A stretch of 6,557 nt of DNA from positions 1-6,557 of the forward strand of contig DHVO01000082.1 in assembly GCA_002412705.1 (NCBI GenBank). The letters are read 5' to 3'. The notes under the pieces are model-generated. The model had not been told where the DNA came from. It searched no databases and was given only the letters and a program-made list of their open reading frames with translations. Made by a program: the position numbers and the translations under genes. Shown here one piece after another: positions 1-5,940 of this stretch (positions are counted from its first letter, which is position 1; every line of letters starts with the position of its first letter). The stretch comes from Bacteroidales bacterium UBA5206 (lineage in GTDB: Bacteria > Bacteroidota > Bacteroidia > Bacteroidales > Tenuifilaceae).

Positions 1-2
1 TG

Positions 3-803
3 CTTGTTGGACATTTTGTTGCTGCAGCATTTCAATTTAGGCTAATAAGCAGGCACATTGTAAGTGGAGTAAAGTCCTTTTCGTTACGTAGAGCCTGGCA
101 AGTTGCAAAGCAGAACTATAGATTCCCGCTTTTTCTTATGCCCGATCAGCTACTCAATGAGCTTTCGGTGCAATCGCCAGTGCTGCTGCTGCAAGCCTTT
201 TTCTCGTCATCGGCAGTTGGTTTGTATGCGCTACCACAAAAGTTCTTAAGTCTGCCGGTAGCCATGGTTGGCAACTCCATTGGGCAGGTTTTTTTCCGCA
301 AGGCAGCAATCCTTTCCGATGGTACGCCGGAGCTATCCCTTATTACTCGTAGGCTATTCCGGTTCCTTTTCTGGTTGGGTGTAGTTCCTTTCTCTGCACT
401 AATGGTTTTTGGCGATGCCATTTTTGATCTGTTTTTTGGAGCGGAGTGGGTGCAGTCGGGCCTTTACGCGCAGCTAATTAGTCCTTGGTTGCTGTTTGTG
501 CTAATTGGTTCGCCGCTATCAAAGCTCTTTACTGTTCAGCAGCGTCAGGGGCAGAGCTTAGTGCTTAACGCATCGCTTTTCTGCCTGCGTGTGGCAGCGT
601 TGCTAGTTGGCAGCCTTGCTTTTGGGTCGGAGGCAATTGCCGTTGGCCTTTTTGCTGCGGTAAGCTTCTTTTTTTGGGTTTTTCTCGCATTCTATAATTT
701 AAGGCTTGCACGGGTTGGCGTTTTGCCCTTGGCCATTGAGGTGGTTCTGGGATGGGGCGTAACTTGCGCGGCTCTTTTTATGGTGCGTTTAATGATATTG
801 TAG
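3..803 (+). CDS. Wzx-type polysaccharide (O-antigen/capsule) flippase, C-terminal part
   Basis: This is an inner-membrane flippase of the MOP superfamily (polysaccharide biosynthesis protein), which moves undecaprenyl-linked oligosaccharide units to the periplasmic face. The frame is open from base 3 with no stop. The Met at 138 is therefore internal, and the true start lies left of the window; 266 residues are visible. The stretch around residues 38-105 (FPLFLMPDQLLNELS, then SPVLLLQAFF and VGLYALPQKFLSLPVAMVG, then GQVFFRKAA) is characteristic of this family as I know it. About six hydrophobic segments follow to the C-terminus, including residues near 120-145, 155-175, 185-210, 215-235 and 243-265, with short basic loops between them. 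It ends three bases before the next gene, so the two are probably co-transcribed. The family is clear; the substrate cannot be read from the sequence. Confidence 0.88.
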   Translation, partial: LVGHFVAAAFQFRLISRHIVSGVKSFSLRRAWQVAKQNYRFPLFLMPDQLLNELSVQSPVLLLQAFFSSSAVGLYALPQKFLSLPVAMVGNSIGQVFFRKAAILSDGTPELSLITRRLFRFLFWLGVVPFSALMVFGDAIFDLFFGAEWVQSGLYAQLISPWLLFVLIGSPLSKLFTVQQRQGQSLVLNASLFCLRVAALLVGSLAFGSEAIAVGLFAAVSFFFWVFLAFYNLRLARVGVLPLAIEVVLGWGVTCAALFMVRLMIL

Positions 804-806
804 ATT

Positions 807-2393
807 ATGGCAGATTCTCCCGGCGAATTTACGTTTATCCCAGAGTATCGGTATGGTGGTGCATGGCACTCTAGTAGCGGTATCTGGGTAAAGGGTTACG
901 CGCACCTTCCATCGGGGGAACTATTGCAGGGGGCTGATTTTGCCAGTAGGTTAGCGCTTTGTGCCAACCGTGAGTTGCTTTGCCAGTTGGCGGCTTCGCT
1001 TAATGGCCGTTTTTGTGCGGTGGGAACGCTTCCTTTTGGCTCGTTTGCCTTGGTTGATAGGGTAAGAGGGCTCCCCCTGTTCTACAGCGGTGGTGGGAGT
1101 GACAGTGTAGTTGTGTCGGATTCTCCTTACGCATTAGCCGATATAAAAGCAGGGCAGGACGATGTGGCTATGCTTCAGCTTCAATCGGCTGGCTATGCAT
1201 TGGGCAGTAGAACCCTGTTTGCCAATGTGCGACAGGTTGAGGCTGGTTGCTTCACTTTGTTTCAGGATGCGGGCACTAGCAGTGAGCGCTACTTTAGTTT
1301 TAGTGCCGATGCCCTATCTTCCATTAGTTTTAACGATGCCGCCGCAATGCTAACCTCTGCGCTGGAGAATAGCATGAAGCGAGCAATGCAGTTTATTGGC
1401 GATAGGCCTATTGCTGTTCCACTTAGCGGGGGGTACGATTCCCGCTTTATACTGGCATGGCTAGTGCGCAACGGGGTTAAGAATGTTACGGCTTTTACTT
1501 ACGGAAGTGCCAGTAGTCCTGAGTTTGCCGTGGCCAAAGAGGTGGCTCGGCGCTTGGGTGTAAAATGGATTCCTGTAGTTTACAATGAATCGTTGATAAA
1601 GGGATTAGCTCAGCAGCCTGGTTTTGATGAGTATGTGTTGTTTGCATCGGGTGCGGCCTCAATGCCTTTTTTTCAGGATTACCCAGCACTTAATGCCCTA
1701 CGTTTTGCTGAGAACACTGTGTTTATTGCTGGTCATTCTGGCGATTTTGTTGCCGGTAGCCATCTTTCCCCTTTTCAGGATAGGATGGGACGGAGGATTT
1801 TACTGACAAAGCTGTTTAGTAACGTTTATCGATACTTTGGTGACAGTAAATTGCAGCGTAAAATGTTGTATCAACAGTTAGAAAACCATTATGATATGTT
1901 GGGGGCGGCCATTCCTTTTACACGCCTAGAGGCCATAGATTATGCGGAGCGCCAAGCAAAATTTATTGTGAACTCGTGCAGGGCATACGATTTTTTTGGG
2001 CATACCACCGTTCTTCCCCTTTTTGATGCAGAGATTGTTGATCTTTTTAAAGTGTTACCGTTTAAATATAGGTTTCTAAAGCCTTTATATAATAGAGTTC
2101 TTGTTGATTCTTACTTTTTGCCTTCTGGTGTTGTGTTCGCAAAGGAATTGCAGGCAACAAAACAACAGGTTTATGCTGCCTTTTTTAAAGGCATAGTGAA
2201 GCGCATCTTGGGTCGAATGATAAACGCACGCCCACCCTCTGATACAATTGGGTATAATGCTATAGCATGCGAGTTGTATAAAAATGCTGGTTTAGAACTC
2301 GATAGGTATTACACCAGTTTAAATATTCCAATTATTAAATGGTATTGCGATTTTTTTGCAAAAAAGTTTGGCTCTTCCCATTGTGAATATTGA
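807..2393 (+). CDS. Asparagine-synthetase-like protein without a glutaminase cysteine
   Basis: A 528-residue protein with the two-domain layout of AsnB. Residues about 1-170 look like a degenerate class II glutamine amidotransferase fold (LNGRFCAV near residue 65, a typical strand). Residues about 175-480 form the PP-loop synthetase domain. The ATP-binding loop SGGYDS is at 207-212, and GHSGD (309-313) sits where AsnB has its GDGGDE-type motif. Active glutamine-dependent members need Cys at position 2 after Met removal; here residue 2 is Ala, so glutamine hydrolysis is not expected in this chain. Ammonia, or a partner glutaminase, could supply nitrogen. The start is set by the ATG three bases after the flippase stop, and an earlier start would overlap the flippase. 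Such proteins in glycan loci are thought to amidate or otherwise modify sugars or acids; the substrate here is unknown. GC content drops in the second half. Confidence 0.85.
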   Translation: MADSPGEFTFIPEYRYGGAWHSSSGIWVKGYAHLPSGELLQGADFASRLALCANRELLCQLAASLNGRFCAVGTLPFGSFALVDRVRGLPLFYSGGGSDSVVVSDSPYALADIKAGQDDVAMLQLQSAGYALGSRTLFANVRQVEAGCFTLFQDAGTSSERYFSFSADALSSISFNDAAAMLTSALENSMKRAMQFIGDRPIAVPLSGGYDSRFILAWLVRNGVKNVTAFTYGSASSPEFAVAKEVARRLGVKWIPVVYNESLIKGLAQQPGFDEYVLFASGAASMPFFQDYPALNALRFAENTVFIAGHSGDFVAGSHLSPFQDRMGRRILLTKLFSNVYRYFGDSKLQRKMLYQQLENHYDMLGAAIPFTRLEAIDYAERQAKFIVNSCRAYDFFGHTTVLPLFDAEIVDLFKVLPFKYRFLKPLYNRVLVDSYFLPSGVVFAKELQATKQQVYAAFFKGIVKRILGRMINARPPSDTIGYNAIACELYKNAGLELDRYYTSLNIPIIKWYCDFFAKKFGSSHCEY

Positions 2394-2410
2394 AATATCT
2401 ATTACATTTG
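2381..2410 (+). promoter_or_regulatory. Bacteroidota-type -33/-7 promoter of tRNA-His
   Basis: TTG at 2381-2383 and TACATTTG at 2403-2410 are separated by 19 bases. This matches the Bacteroidota housekeeping consensus (TTG, about 17-23 bases, TAnnTTTG). The -7 box ends 13 bases before the tRNA, a suitable distance for a short 5' leader. The -33 element lies inside the last codons of the synthetase gene, whose stop is at 2391-2393. The tRNA can thus be transcribed independently of the polysaccharide genes. Confidence 0.75.
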
Positions 2411-2423
2411 CACTCGCAAAAAC

Positions 2424-2498
2424 GGTGGATGTAGCTCAGCAGGTTAGAGCGTCGGATTGTGGTTCCGAAGGTCGTGGGTTCGAGCCCCATCTTCCACC
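2424..2498 (+). tRNA. tRNA-His (anticodon GTG)
   Basis: A full cloverleaf can be drawn by hand. It has the extra G-1 (2424) typical of tRNA-His, facing C73 (2498). The acceptor strand is 2425-2431, the D stem GCTC/GAGC is 2434-2437 with 2447-2450, and the anticodon stem TCGGA/TCCGA is 2452-2456 with 2464-2468. Anticodon GTG is at 2459-2461, the T stem GTGGG/CCCAT is 2474-2478 with 2486-2490, and the T loop is TTCGAGC. The 3' CCA is not fully encoded: after C73 the genome reads CAG, so CCA must be added enzymatically. One acceptor pair is odd: T2430 (position 6) faces T2492 (position 67), where the usual bacterial sequence would pair. All other helices are intact. Confidence 0.96.
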
Positions 2499-2502
2499 CA
2501 GC

Positions 2503-2543
2503 AAAAAAGCCCTTAGTTTAAACGCTAAGGGCTTTTTCTTTTT
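2503..2543 (+). terminator. Rho-independent terminator after tRNA-His
   Basis: The perfect stem GCCCTTAG (2509-2516) / CTAAGGGC (2525-2532) has an 8-base loop. The A run at 2504-2508 can extend it by pairing with T2533-2537, and a T-rich tail runs to 2543. It lies five bases after the tRNA, so it should end the tRNA transcript and any read-through from the polysaccharide genes. Confidence 0.88.
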
Positions 2544-2621
2544 ATGTGCTTGGCTGGGTTGTTCTACCTAAAAGGTGCCATTCTGCAAAGCCTTTTTTGG
2601 TGATGGTTATTTTTATTTTGA

Positions 2622-2635
2622 GTGATCCAAATCAC
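2622..2635. promoter_or_regulatory. CRP/FNR-like palindrome GTGA-N6-TCAC
   Basis: GTGATCCAAATCAC reads as GTGA, six bases, TCAC, the half-site arrangement bound by CRP/FNR-superfamily regulators. It sits in the 170-base gap (2544-2713) between the tRNA terminator and the small ORF. Apart from the candidate promoter and a weak AAAAGG/CCTTTT pairing (2570-2596), I see nothing else in that gap. Its centre is roughly 62 bases before the start point predicted from the candidate promoter at 2656-2686, a position typical of class I activation. A chance match to an 8-base pattern is possible. Confidence 0.35.
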
Positions 2636-2655
2636 CTAATCTAAGGGCTTATGTG

Positions 2656-2686
2656 TTGGTTATAAGTGTATTAATATCTACCTTAG
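2656..2686 (+). promoter_or_regulatory. Candidate promoter of the small ORF
   Basis: TTG at 2656-2658, then 20 bases, then TACCTTAG at 2679-2686. This differs from the Bacteroidota TAnnTTTG box at one position. The predicted start would lie near 2690, giving a 5' leader of about 25 bases before the ATG pair at 2714. The weak -7 box would suit a promoter that needs an activator. Confidence 0.4.
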
Positions 2687-2713
2687 TGTATGTGAAAATA
2701 ATCTTTAAACCCC

Positions 2714-2950
2714 ATGATGCGTAGCACAAAATCTGTTGTTAATTTGGTGGGCGATTGGTATTTGGCGCACAATCCTAACTTTTTTTATAGGGATGTGGTG
2801 TTCTTCTATATGCTACAAACACGGAAAAAGAACCAACAATTCCTTTCTTTCTACGACTTATTTGTTCAGCAAATTGACGTTAAGCTCCTCGAGGAGCAAT
2901 CGGATGAACCTATAACTCGTTCTCACGCCTGTTTCTTCTTTAAGAACTAG
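2714..2950 (+). CDS. Small hypothetical protein, 78 residues
   Basis: I do not recognise this protein. It is probably cytosolic: there is no signal peptide or long apolar helix. It is rich in aromatic residues (nine or more Phe plus several Tyr) and has a charged middle (RKKNQQ near 37-42) and an acidic stretch (LLEEQSDEP near 59-67). It fills the only sizeable space between the tRNA terminator and the hydrolase gene, with no competing ORF on either strand. A candidate promoter lies 28 bases upstream and a hairpin follows its stop, which together favour a real gene. Two adjacent ATG codons (2714 and 2717) leave the exact start open. Codons 57-61 contain a perfect 14-bp palindrome. It could still be a chance ORF. 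Confidence 0.45.
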   Translation: MMRSTKSVVNLVGDWYLAHNPNFFYRDVVFFYMLQTRKKNQQFLSFYDLFVQQIDVKLLEEQSDEPITRSHACFFFKN

Positions 2951-2954
2951 AGGT

Positions 2955-3010
2955 AAAGCATGTGTAAGAACAGCTGCTTGCATTATTAGAAATGCAATGT
3001 GCTTTTTATC
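2955..3010 (+). terminator. Possible hairpin terminator after the small ORF
   Basis: TTGCATT (2978-2984) and AATGCAA (2991-2997) form a perfect 7-bp stem with a 6-base loop. An outer pairing AAAGCA (2955-2960) / TGCTTT (3000-3005) could enclose it, and a short T run ends near 3007. The stem is AT-rich and the T run is separated from the inner hairpin, so termination would be weak. Confidence 0.28.
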
Positions 3011-3016
3011 CTTCCC

Positions 3017-3048
3017 TTGCACTAAGTACCCCTAAATGATTTAAATTG
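3017..3048 (+). promoter_or_regulatory. Weak candidate promoter of the isochorismatase-like gene
   Basis: TTG at 3017-3019, then 22 bases, then TAAATTG at 3042-3048, a one-base-short version of TAnnTTTG. The predicted start would fall at about 3053, inside the inverted repeat at 3049-3084. No better match to the Bacteroidota promoter was seen ahead of the gene. Confidence 0.25.
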
Positions 3049-3084
3049 CAGATTATTAGATTCTGTTTTTTGTTTAATAATCTG
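3049..3084. repeat. Perfect 10-bp inverted repeat ahead of the hydrolase start codon
   Basis: CAGATTATTA (3049-3058) and TAATAATCTG (3075-3084) are exact reverse complements separated by 16 bases. The right arm ends seven bases before the ATG at 3092. It could be an operator for a dimeric repressor or, if transcribed, a leader hairpin that limits access to the start codon. There is no T tract after it, and a gene starts there, so it is not a terminator. Confidence 0.6.
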
Positions 3085-3091
3085 TGCGAAT

Positions 3092-3661
3092 ATGAAAATA
3101 CTATTTGTGTTGGCGCTTTCCCTTTGCTCACTTTTTGTGGCTGCGCAGGAGAGCGCCTTAATTATTGTTGATGTTCAGGAGTTCTACTTTGAGGGTGGAG
3201 CATCGGAACTGGTTAACCCAATTCCTGCTGCCGAGAATGCGGCAAGGCTAATTGAAGCCTGTAGAGGTAAGGGTATCCCTGTAATACACGTTAAGCATAA
3301 GTTTGAGCCAGGCGGCGATATTCACCCCCTTGTTGCTCCTGCAGGTGGCGAGAAGGTATTCACTAAATCGCAGGTAAATGCATTTGTTGGTACCGATTTA
3401 AAGTTACATCTAGATTCGCTAGACGTGAAGCGAGTAATTATTTGTGGCATGCAAACGCACATGTGCGTTGAGGCTGCCGTACGTGCTTCTGCTGATTTTG
3501 GGTATCAGGTAATGCTTGTTCACGATGCATGTGCTACAAAGAATGTTAAGTGGGATACTGTTGAGGTGCCAGCGTACATGGTACATGCATCTACTTTGGC
3601 AACGCTTAGAAACTATGCTAAAATTCTTAGCACAAACGAATTTTTGGAATCAATCCAATAA
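3092..3661 (+). CDS. Isochorismatase-family cysteine hydrolase with signal peptide
   Basis: A 189-residue enzyme of the isochorismatase-like family, which includes nicotinamidase, N-carbamoylsarcosine hydrolase and related amidases. The expected catalytic triad is visible: Asp27 in LIIVDVQ, Lys92 in VFTKSQVNAF, and nucleophile Cys125 in GMQTHMCVEAAVR. The first 18 residues (MKI, then an apolar stretch ending FVAA) form a short Sec-type signal peptide, with likely cleavage before Gln19. The catalytic fold begins almost at once, at residue 22. The mature protein is thus predicted to be periplasmic, unusual for a family that is mostly cytosolic. There is no alternative Met before residue 120, so the signal belongs to the ORF. 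It stands alone on the plus strand between its own palindromic leader and a strong terminator. The family call is firm; the substrate is not determined. Confidence 0.87.
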   Translation: MKILFVLALSLCSLFVAAQESALIIVDVQEFYFEGGASELVNPIPAAENAARLIEACRGKGIPVIHVKHKFEPGGDIHPLVAPAGGEKVFTKSQVNAFVGTDLKLHLDSLDVKRVIICGMQTHMCVEAAVRASADFGYQVMLVHDACATKNVKWDTVEVPAYMVHASTLATLRNYAKILSTNEFLESIQ

Positions 3662-3691
3662 AGAGAAAGCCCCAATTCTGGGGCTTTCTCT
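3662..3691. terminator. Bidirectional Rho-independent terminator between convergent genes
   Basis: A 12-bp stem, AGAGAAAGCCCC (3662-3673) / GGGGCTTTCTCT (3680-3691), encloses a 6-base loop. It starts directly after the hydrolase TAA (3659-3661), and its right arm overlaps the minus-strand regulator's stop codon (3690-3692). The sequence after the stem is T-rich in both directions, so it probably serves both genes. Confidence 0.85.
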
Positions 3692-4856
3692 ATTTAAATA
3701 TTGGTTGGGCAAAGGCCGCTACATCATCTTCGGTAATCTCTTTGTTGCAGAGAATTATTAAGCGTTCTATTACATTGCGGAACTCCCTGATGTTCCCTGA
3801 CCAATTAATGGCTTTAAGGGCGCTTATTGCACCCTCTGTTATGGTTTTGGGCTGTGTGCCGTACTCTGCGCATATTAGCTCTATAAAGTGGGAGGCTAGC
3901 AGAGGAACGTCTTCAATCCTGTCGTTAAGGCTAGGTACTTGAATAATTATAACGCTTAGCCTGTGGTAAAGGTCCTCGCGGAAGTTGCCTAGCTCAATCT
4001 CCTTTTGCAGATTTTTATTGGTTGCAGCCACAATGCGTACGTTTACGCTTATATCCTTATCGCTACCAACTCTCGATATTTTGTTCTCCTGAAGCGCTCT
4101 AAGAACCTTTGCTTGGGCGCTAAGGCTCATGTCGCCAATCTCATCAAGGAAAAGCGTGCCGCCATCGGCTTGCTCAAACTTGCCCTTACGCTGCTTAATG
4201 GCCGATGTAAAGGCTCCTTTTTCGTGTCCAAATAGCTCGCTCTCTATTAGCTCCGATGGGATTGCGGCGCAGTTTACCTCAACAAAAGGCATGTCGGCGC
4301 GGTTGCTCTTCTCATGTAGCCAGCGGGCTACTAGCTCTTTCCCCGTTCCGTTAGAGCCGGTAACAAGTACGCGAGCCTCGGTGGGGGCAACCCTATCAAT
4401 TATGTCCTTTACCTTGGTAATGGCTGCCGATTCGCCCACTATATCGTAGGTTTTGTTAACCTTGCGCTTTAGCGTGCGGGTTTCCTTAATAAGATGATTC
4501 TTATCGGTGGCGTTGCGTATGGTTATTAGCAGGCGGTTAAGGTCAAGGGGTTTCTCAATAAAATCGAAAGCGCCTTTTTTAATGGCCTCAACGGCAGTAT
4601 CGATGTTGCCGTGCCCCGATATCATTACAACAGGCGTTTCGGCCGAATGCTCTTGCAGCTTTTCCAGAACTTCAATGCCATCCATTTGGGGCATCTTGAT
4701 GTCGCAAAGAACAATGTCGAAGCTGCCATTCTTAAAGCACTCCAAGCCAGTAATGCCATCTTCGCATGCTTCAACTTCGTAGTTCTCGTATCCCAAAATA
4801 TCAATGAGGGTGTTGCGAATGCTCCTCTCATCATCAATAACTAAAATCTTGGCCAT
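3690..4856 (-). CDS. Sigma-54-dependent response regulator (receiver + AAA+) without HTH domain
   Basis: A 388-residue NtrC-type activator. Residues 1-120 are a receiver domain: acidic pocket Asp8-Asp9, phospho-acceptor Asp52 in VLCDIKMP, switch residue Ser80 and Lys102 in EKP. Residues about 138-370 are the AAA+ domain, with Walker A GSNGTGKE (167-174), the sigma-54-contacting loop GAFTSA (214-219; canonical GAFTGA, fifth residue Ser), Walker B TLFLDE (234-239), and sensor II in WSGNIREFRN. It should remodel RpoN polymerase by ATP hydrolysis when phosphorylated. The chain stops about 18 residues after the AAA+ domain. The C-terminal Fis-type helix-turn-helix found in typical members of 450 residues or more is missing, and the stop is not an obvious truncation. 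No sensor kinase lies in the window. It follows the Ppx gene by 39 bases, suggesting co-transcription. Confidence 0.93.
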   Translation of the reverse strand: MAKILVIDDERSIRNTLIDILGYENYEVEACEDGITGLECFKNGSFDIVLCDIKMPQMDGIEVLEKLQEHSAETPVVMISGHGNIDTAVEAIKKGAFDFIEKPLDLNRLLITIRNATDKNHLIKETRTLKRKVNKTYDIVGESAAITKVKDIIDRVAPTEARVLVTGSNGTGKELVARWLHEKSNRADMPFVEVNCAAIPSELIESELFGHEKGAFTSAIKQRKGKFEQADGGTLFLDEIGDMSLSAQAKVLRALQENKISRVGSDKDISVNVRIVAATNKNLQKEIELGNFREDLYHRLSVIIIQVPSLNDRIEDVPLLASHFIELICAEYGTQPKTITEGAISALKAINWSGNIREFRNVIERLIILCNKEITEDDVAAFAQPIFK

Positions 4857-4895
4857 TGTGTGCTTGTTTTGATGCGCGCGGCATCGGAGTTACTG

Positions 4896-5831
4896 TTAGT
4901 TGCTAAATCCATTGTGGTGAATCATCTTCCAAATTGCGCCTTCCTTTAGTGCATAGGTTGATTGGTGCATTTGGTGTATGCCAGTTCTTTTAAGAATAAA
5001 CCGTGTGAATATTGTGGCTAGCACAATCATCTCAACCCTTAGCGGCTCAAGTCCGGGAATTCTGGTGCGCTGCTCCTTGGTAGAGTGTACCAGCTCCCTG
5101 TGCAGCTCAAGGTAGCAATCGAAGGGAAGGTCAACGCTTACCTGTCCGTTTACATTGATTTTTCCGCGCTGGGCAAGTATGCTTCTGTAGGTATCAAAGG
5201 AGCCTGAGCTGCCAACAAGCCTAGTGGGCTTGTATAGCTCGCATGCCTTAAATAGCGGCTGTAGCGCATTCTCAAGGTAATCCTCAACGTGCGAAATTTC
5301 CTCTATGGTGATTGGATCCGACGGGTTGAAAAGCTGTAGAAGCCTTGATATGCCCAGGTCGAAGCTTTTTAGCCAGTAGTGCTTATTGGCATCGGCAATA
5401 ATTAGCTCGTTACTTCCACCCCCAATATCGAGTATAAGCGATTTCTCTTCGCCAAGTGGAAATGCCTGCCGCACTCCGTAGTATATAAGCTCTGCTTCCT
5501 GACTGCCATCAATAACGTTAACCTGCAAACCAAACCGGTTGTATATCTCCTGCACAAACTCCTTCCCGTTGGCTGCGTTGCGGGTTGCCGATGTGGCAAA
5601 GGCAAACACGCGTTCGGCCTCAAACGATGCTGCTGTCTCCATGTGCTTTGCAATGGCATCCAGTCCGCGGGTTTGTGCTTCGGCGGTAATTAGCTTTCGA
5701 TTTATTCCTCCCTCTCCAAGTTTTACTCCTAGTTTACCGCTGTGAATAATCTCGTAACTACCGTTACCCTTTGTTTCTGCAACTAGCAGATTAAAGGTGT
5801 TTGTTCCAAGGTCAATAATGGCAATGTTCAT
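4896..5831 (-). CDS. Ppx/GppA-family phosphatase (exopolyphosphatase), short form
   Basis: A 311-residue member of the ASKHA-fold Ppx/GppA family, which releases phosphate from polyphosphate chains and, in some members, converts pppGpp to ppGpp. Visible motifs are phosphate-1 DLGTNTFNLLV (7-17), TSATRNA (80-86), the region holding the likely catalytic Glu112 in SQEAELIYYGV, phosphate-2 LDIGGGSNELI (134-144), and VGSSGSFDTYRS near 212-223. It is about 200 residues shorter than E. coli Ppx or GppA and lacks their C-terminal HD-like domain. This short form is common in other bacteria. The start at 5829-5831 places the first motif at residue 4, as usual. Which substrate it prefers cannot be read from the sequence. 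It lies 109 bases after the HD-domain gene and 39 before the sigma-54 activator, all on one strand. Confidence 0.92.
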   Translation of the reverse strand: MNIAIIDLGTNTFNLLVAETKGNGSYEIIHSGKLGVKLGEGGINRKLITAEAQTRGLDAIAKHMETAASFEAERVFAFATSATRNAANGKEFVQEIYNRFGLQVNVIDGSQEAELIYYGVRQAFPLGEEKSLILDIGGGSNELIIADANKHYWLKSFDLGISRLLQLFNPSDPITIEEISHVEDYLENALQPLFKACELYKPTRLVGSSGSFDTYRSILAQRGKINVNGQVSVDLPFDCYLELHRELVHSTKEQRTRIPGLEPLRVEMIVLATIFTRFILKRTGIHQMHQSTYALKEGAIWKMIHHNGFSN

Positions 5832-5913
5832 AGGGGTAATTTTATACTTGGTAAATATAATAATTCAGAGAAGTATTCCTAATGCTTGATGAGTTTTTGT
5901 TTTGTCAATCCCT

Positions 5914-5939
5914 CTGGTGCTGGTTCATTATCAGCACTA
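5914..5939. repeat. Hairpin in the gap between the HD and Ppx genes
   Basis: GTGCTG (5917-5922) and CAGCAC (5932-5937) form a perfect 6-bp stem. G-T and A-T pairs on both sides can extend it to about ten pairs. It begins two bases after the HD gene's stop codon as read on the minus strand. The bases after it on that strand are A-rich rather than T-rich, so it is not a standard terminator; it may protect or process an operon transcript. The remaining gap up to 5832 is AT-rich. It holds only a weak -7-like TATATTTA (minus strand, 5852-5859) with no matching TTG. Confidence 0.35.
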
Positions 5940-5940
5940 T

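Noticed and set aside
138..140. Flippase starting at the ATG at 138
   Set aside because: The frame is open upstream to the window edge and encodes family-typical sequence before this Met, so it is internal.
2356..2571. 71-codon plus-strand ORF running across the tRNA
   Set aside because: It overlaps the synthetase end, the whole tRNA-His and its terminator; it is a reading-frame accident.
3092..3151. Lipoprotein signal (Cys12) in the isochorismatase-like protein
   Set aside because: The residue before Cys12 is Leu, which does not fit the lipobox, and the apolar stretch continues past it to a better signal-peptidase I site.
4129..4449. 106-codon plus-strand ORF opposite the sigma-54 regulator
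   Set aside because: It lies entirely antisense to the conserved AAA+ domain and has Ser- and Cys-rich composition typical of a shadow frame.
5914..5939. Hairpin after the HD gene read as an intrinsic terminator
   Set aside because: The minus-strand sequence after the stem is purine-rich with no T tract, so the usual terminator signature is absent.
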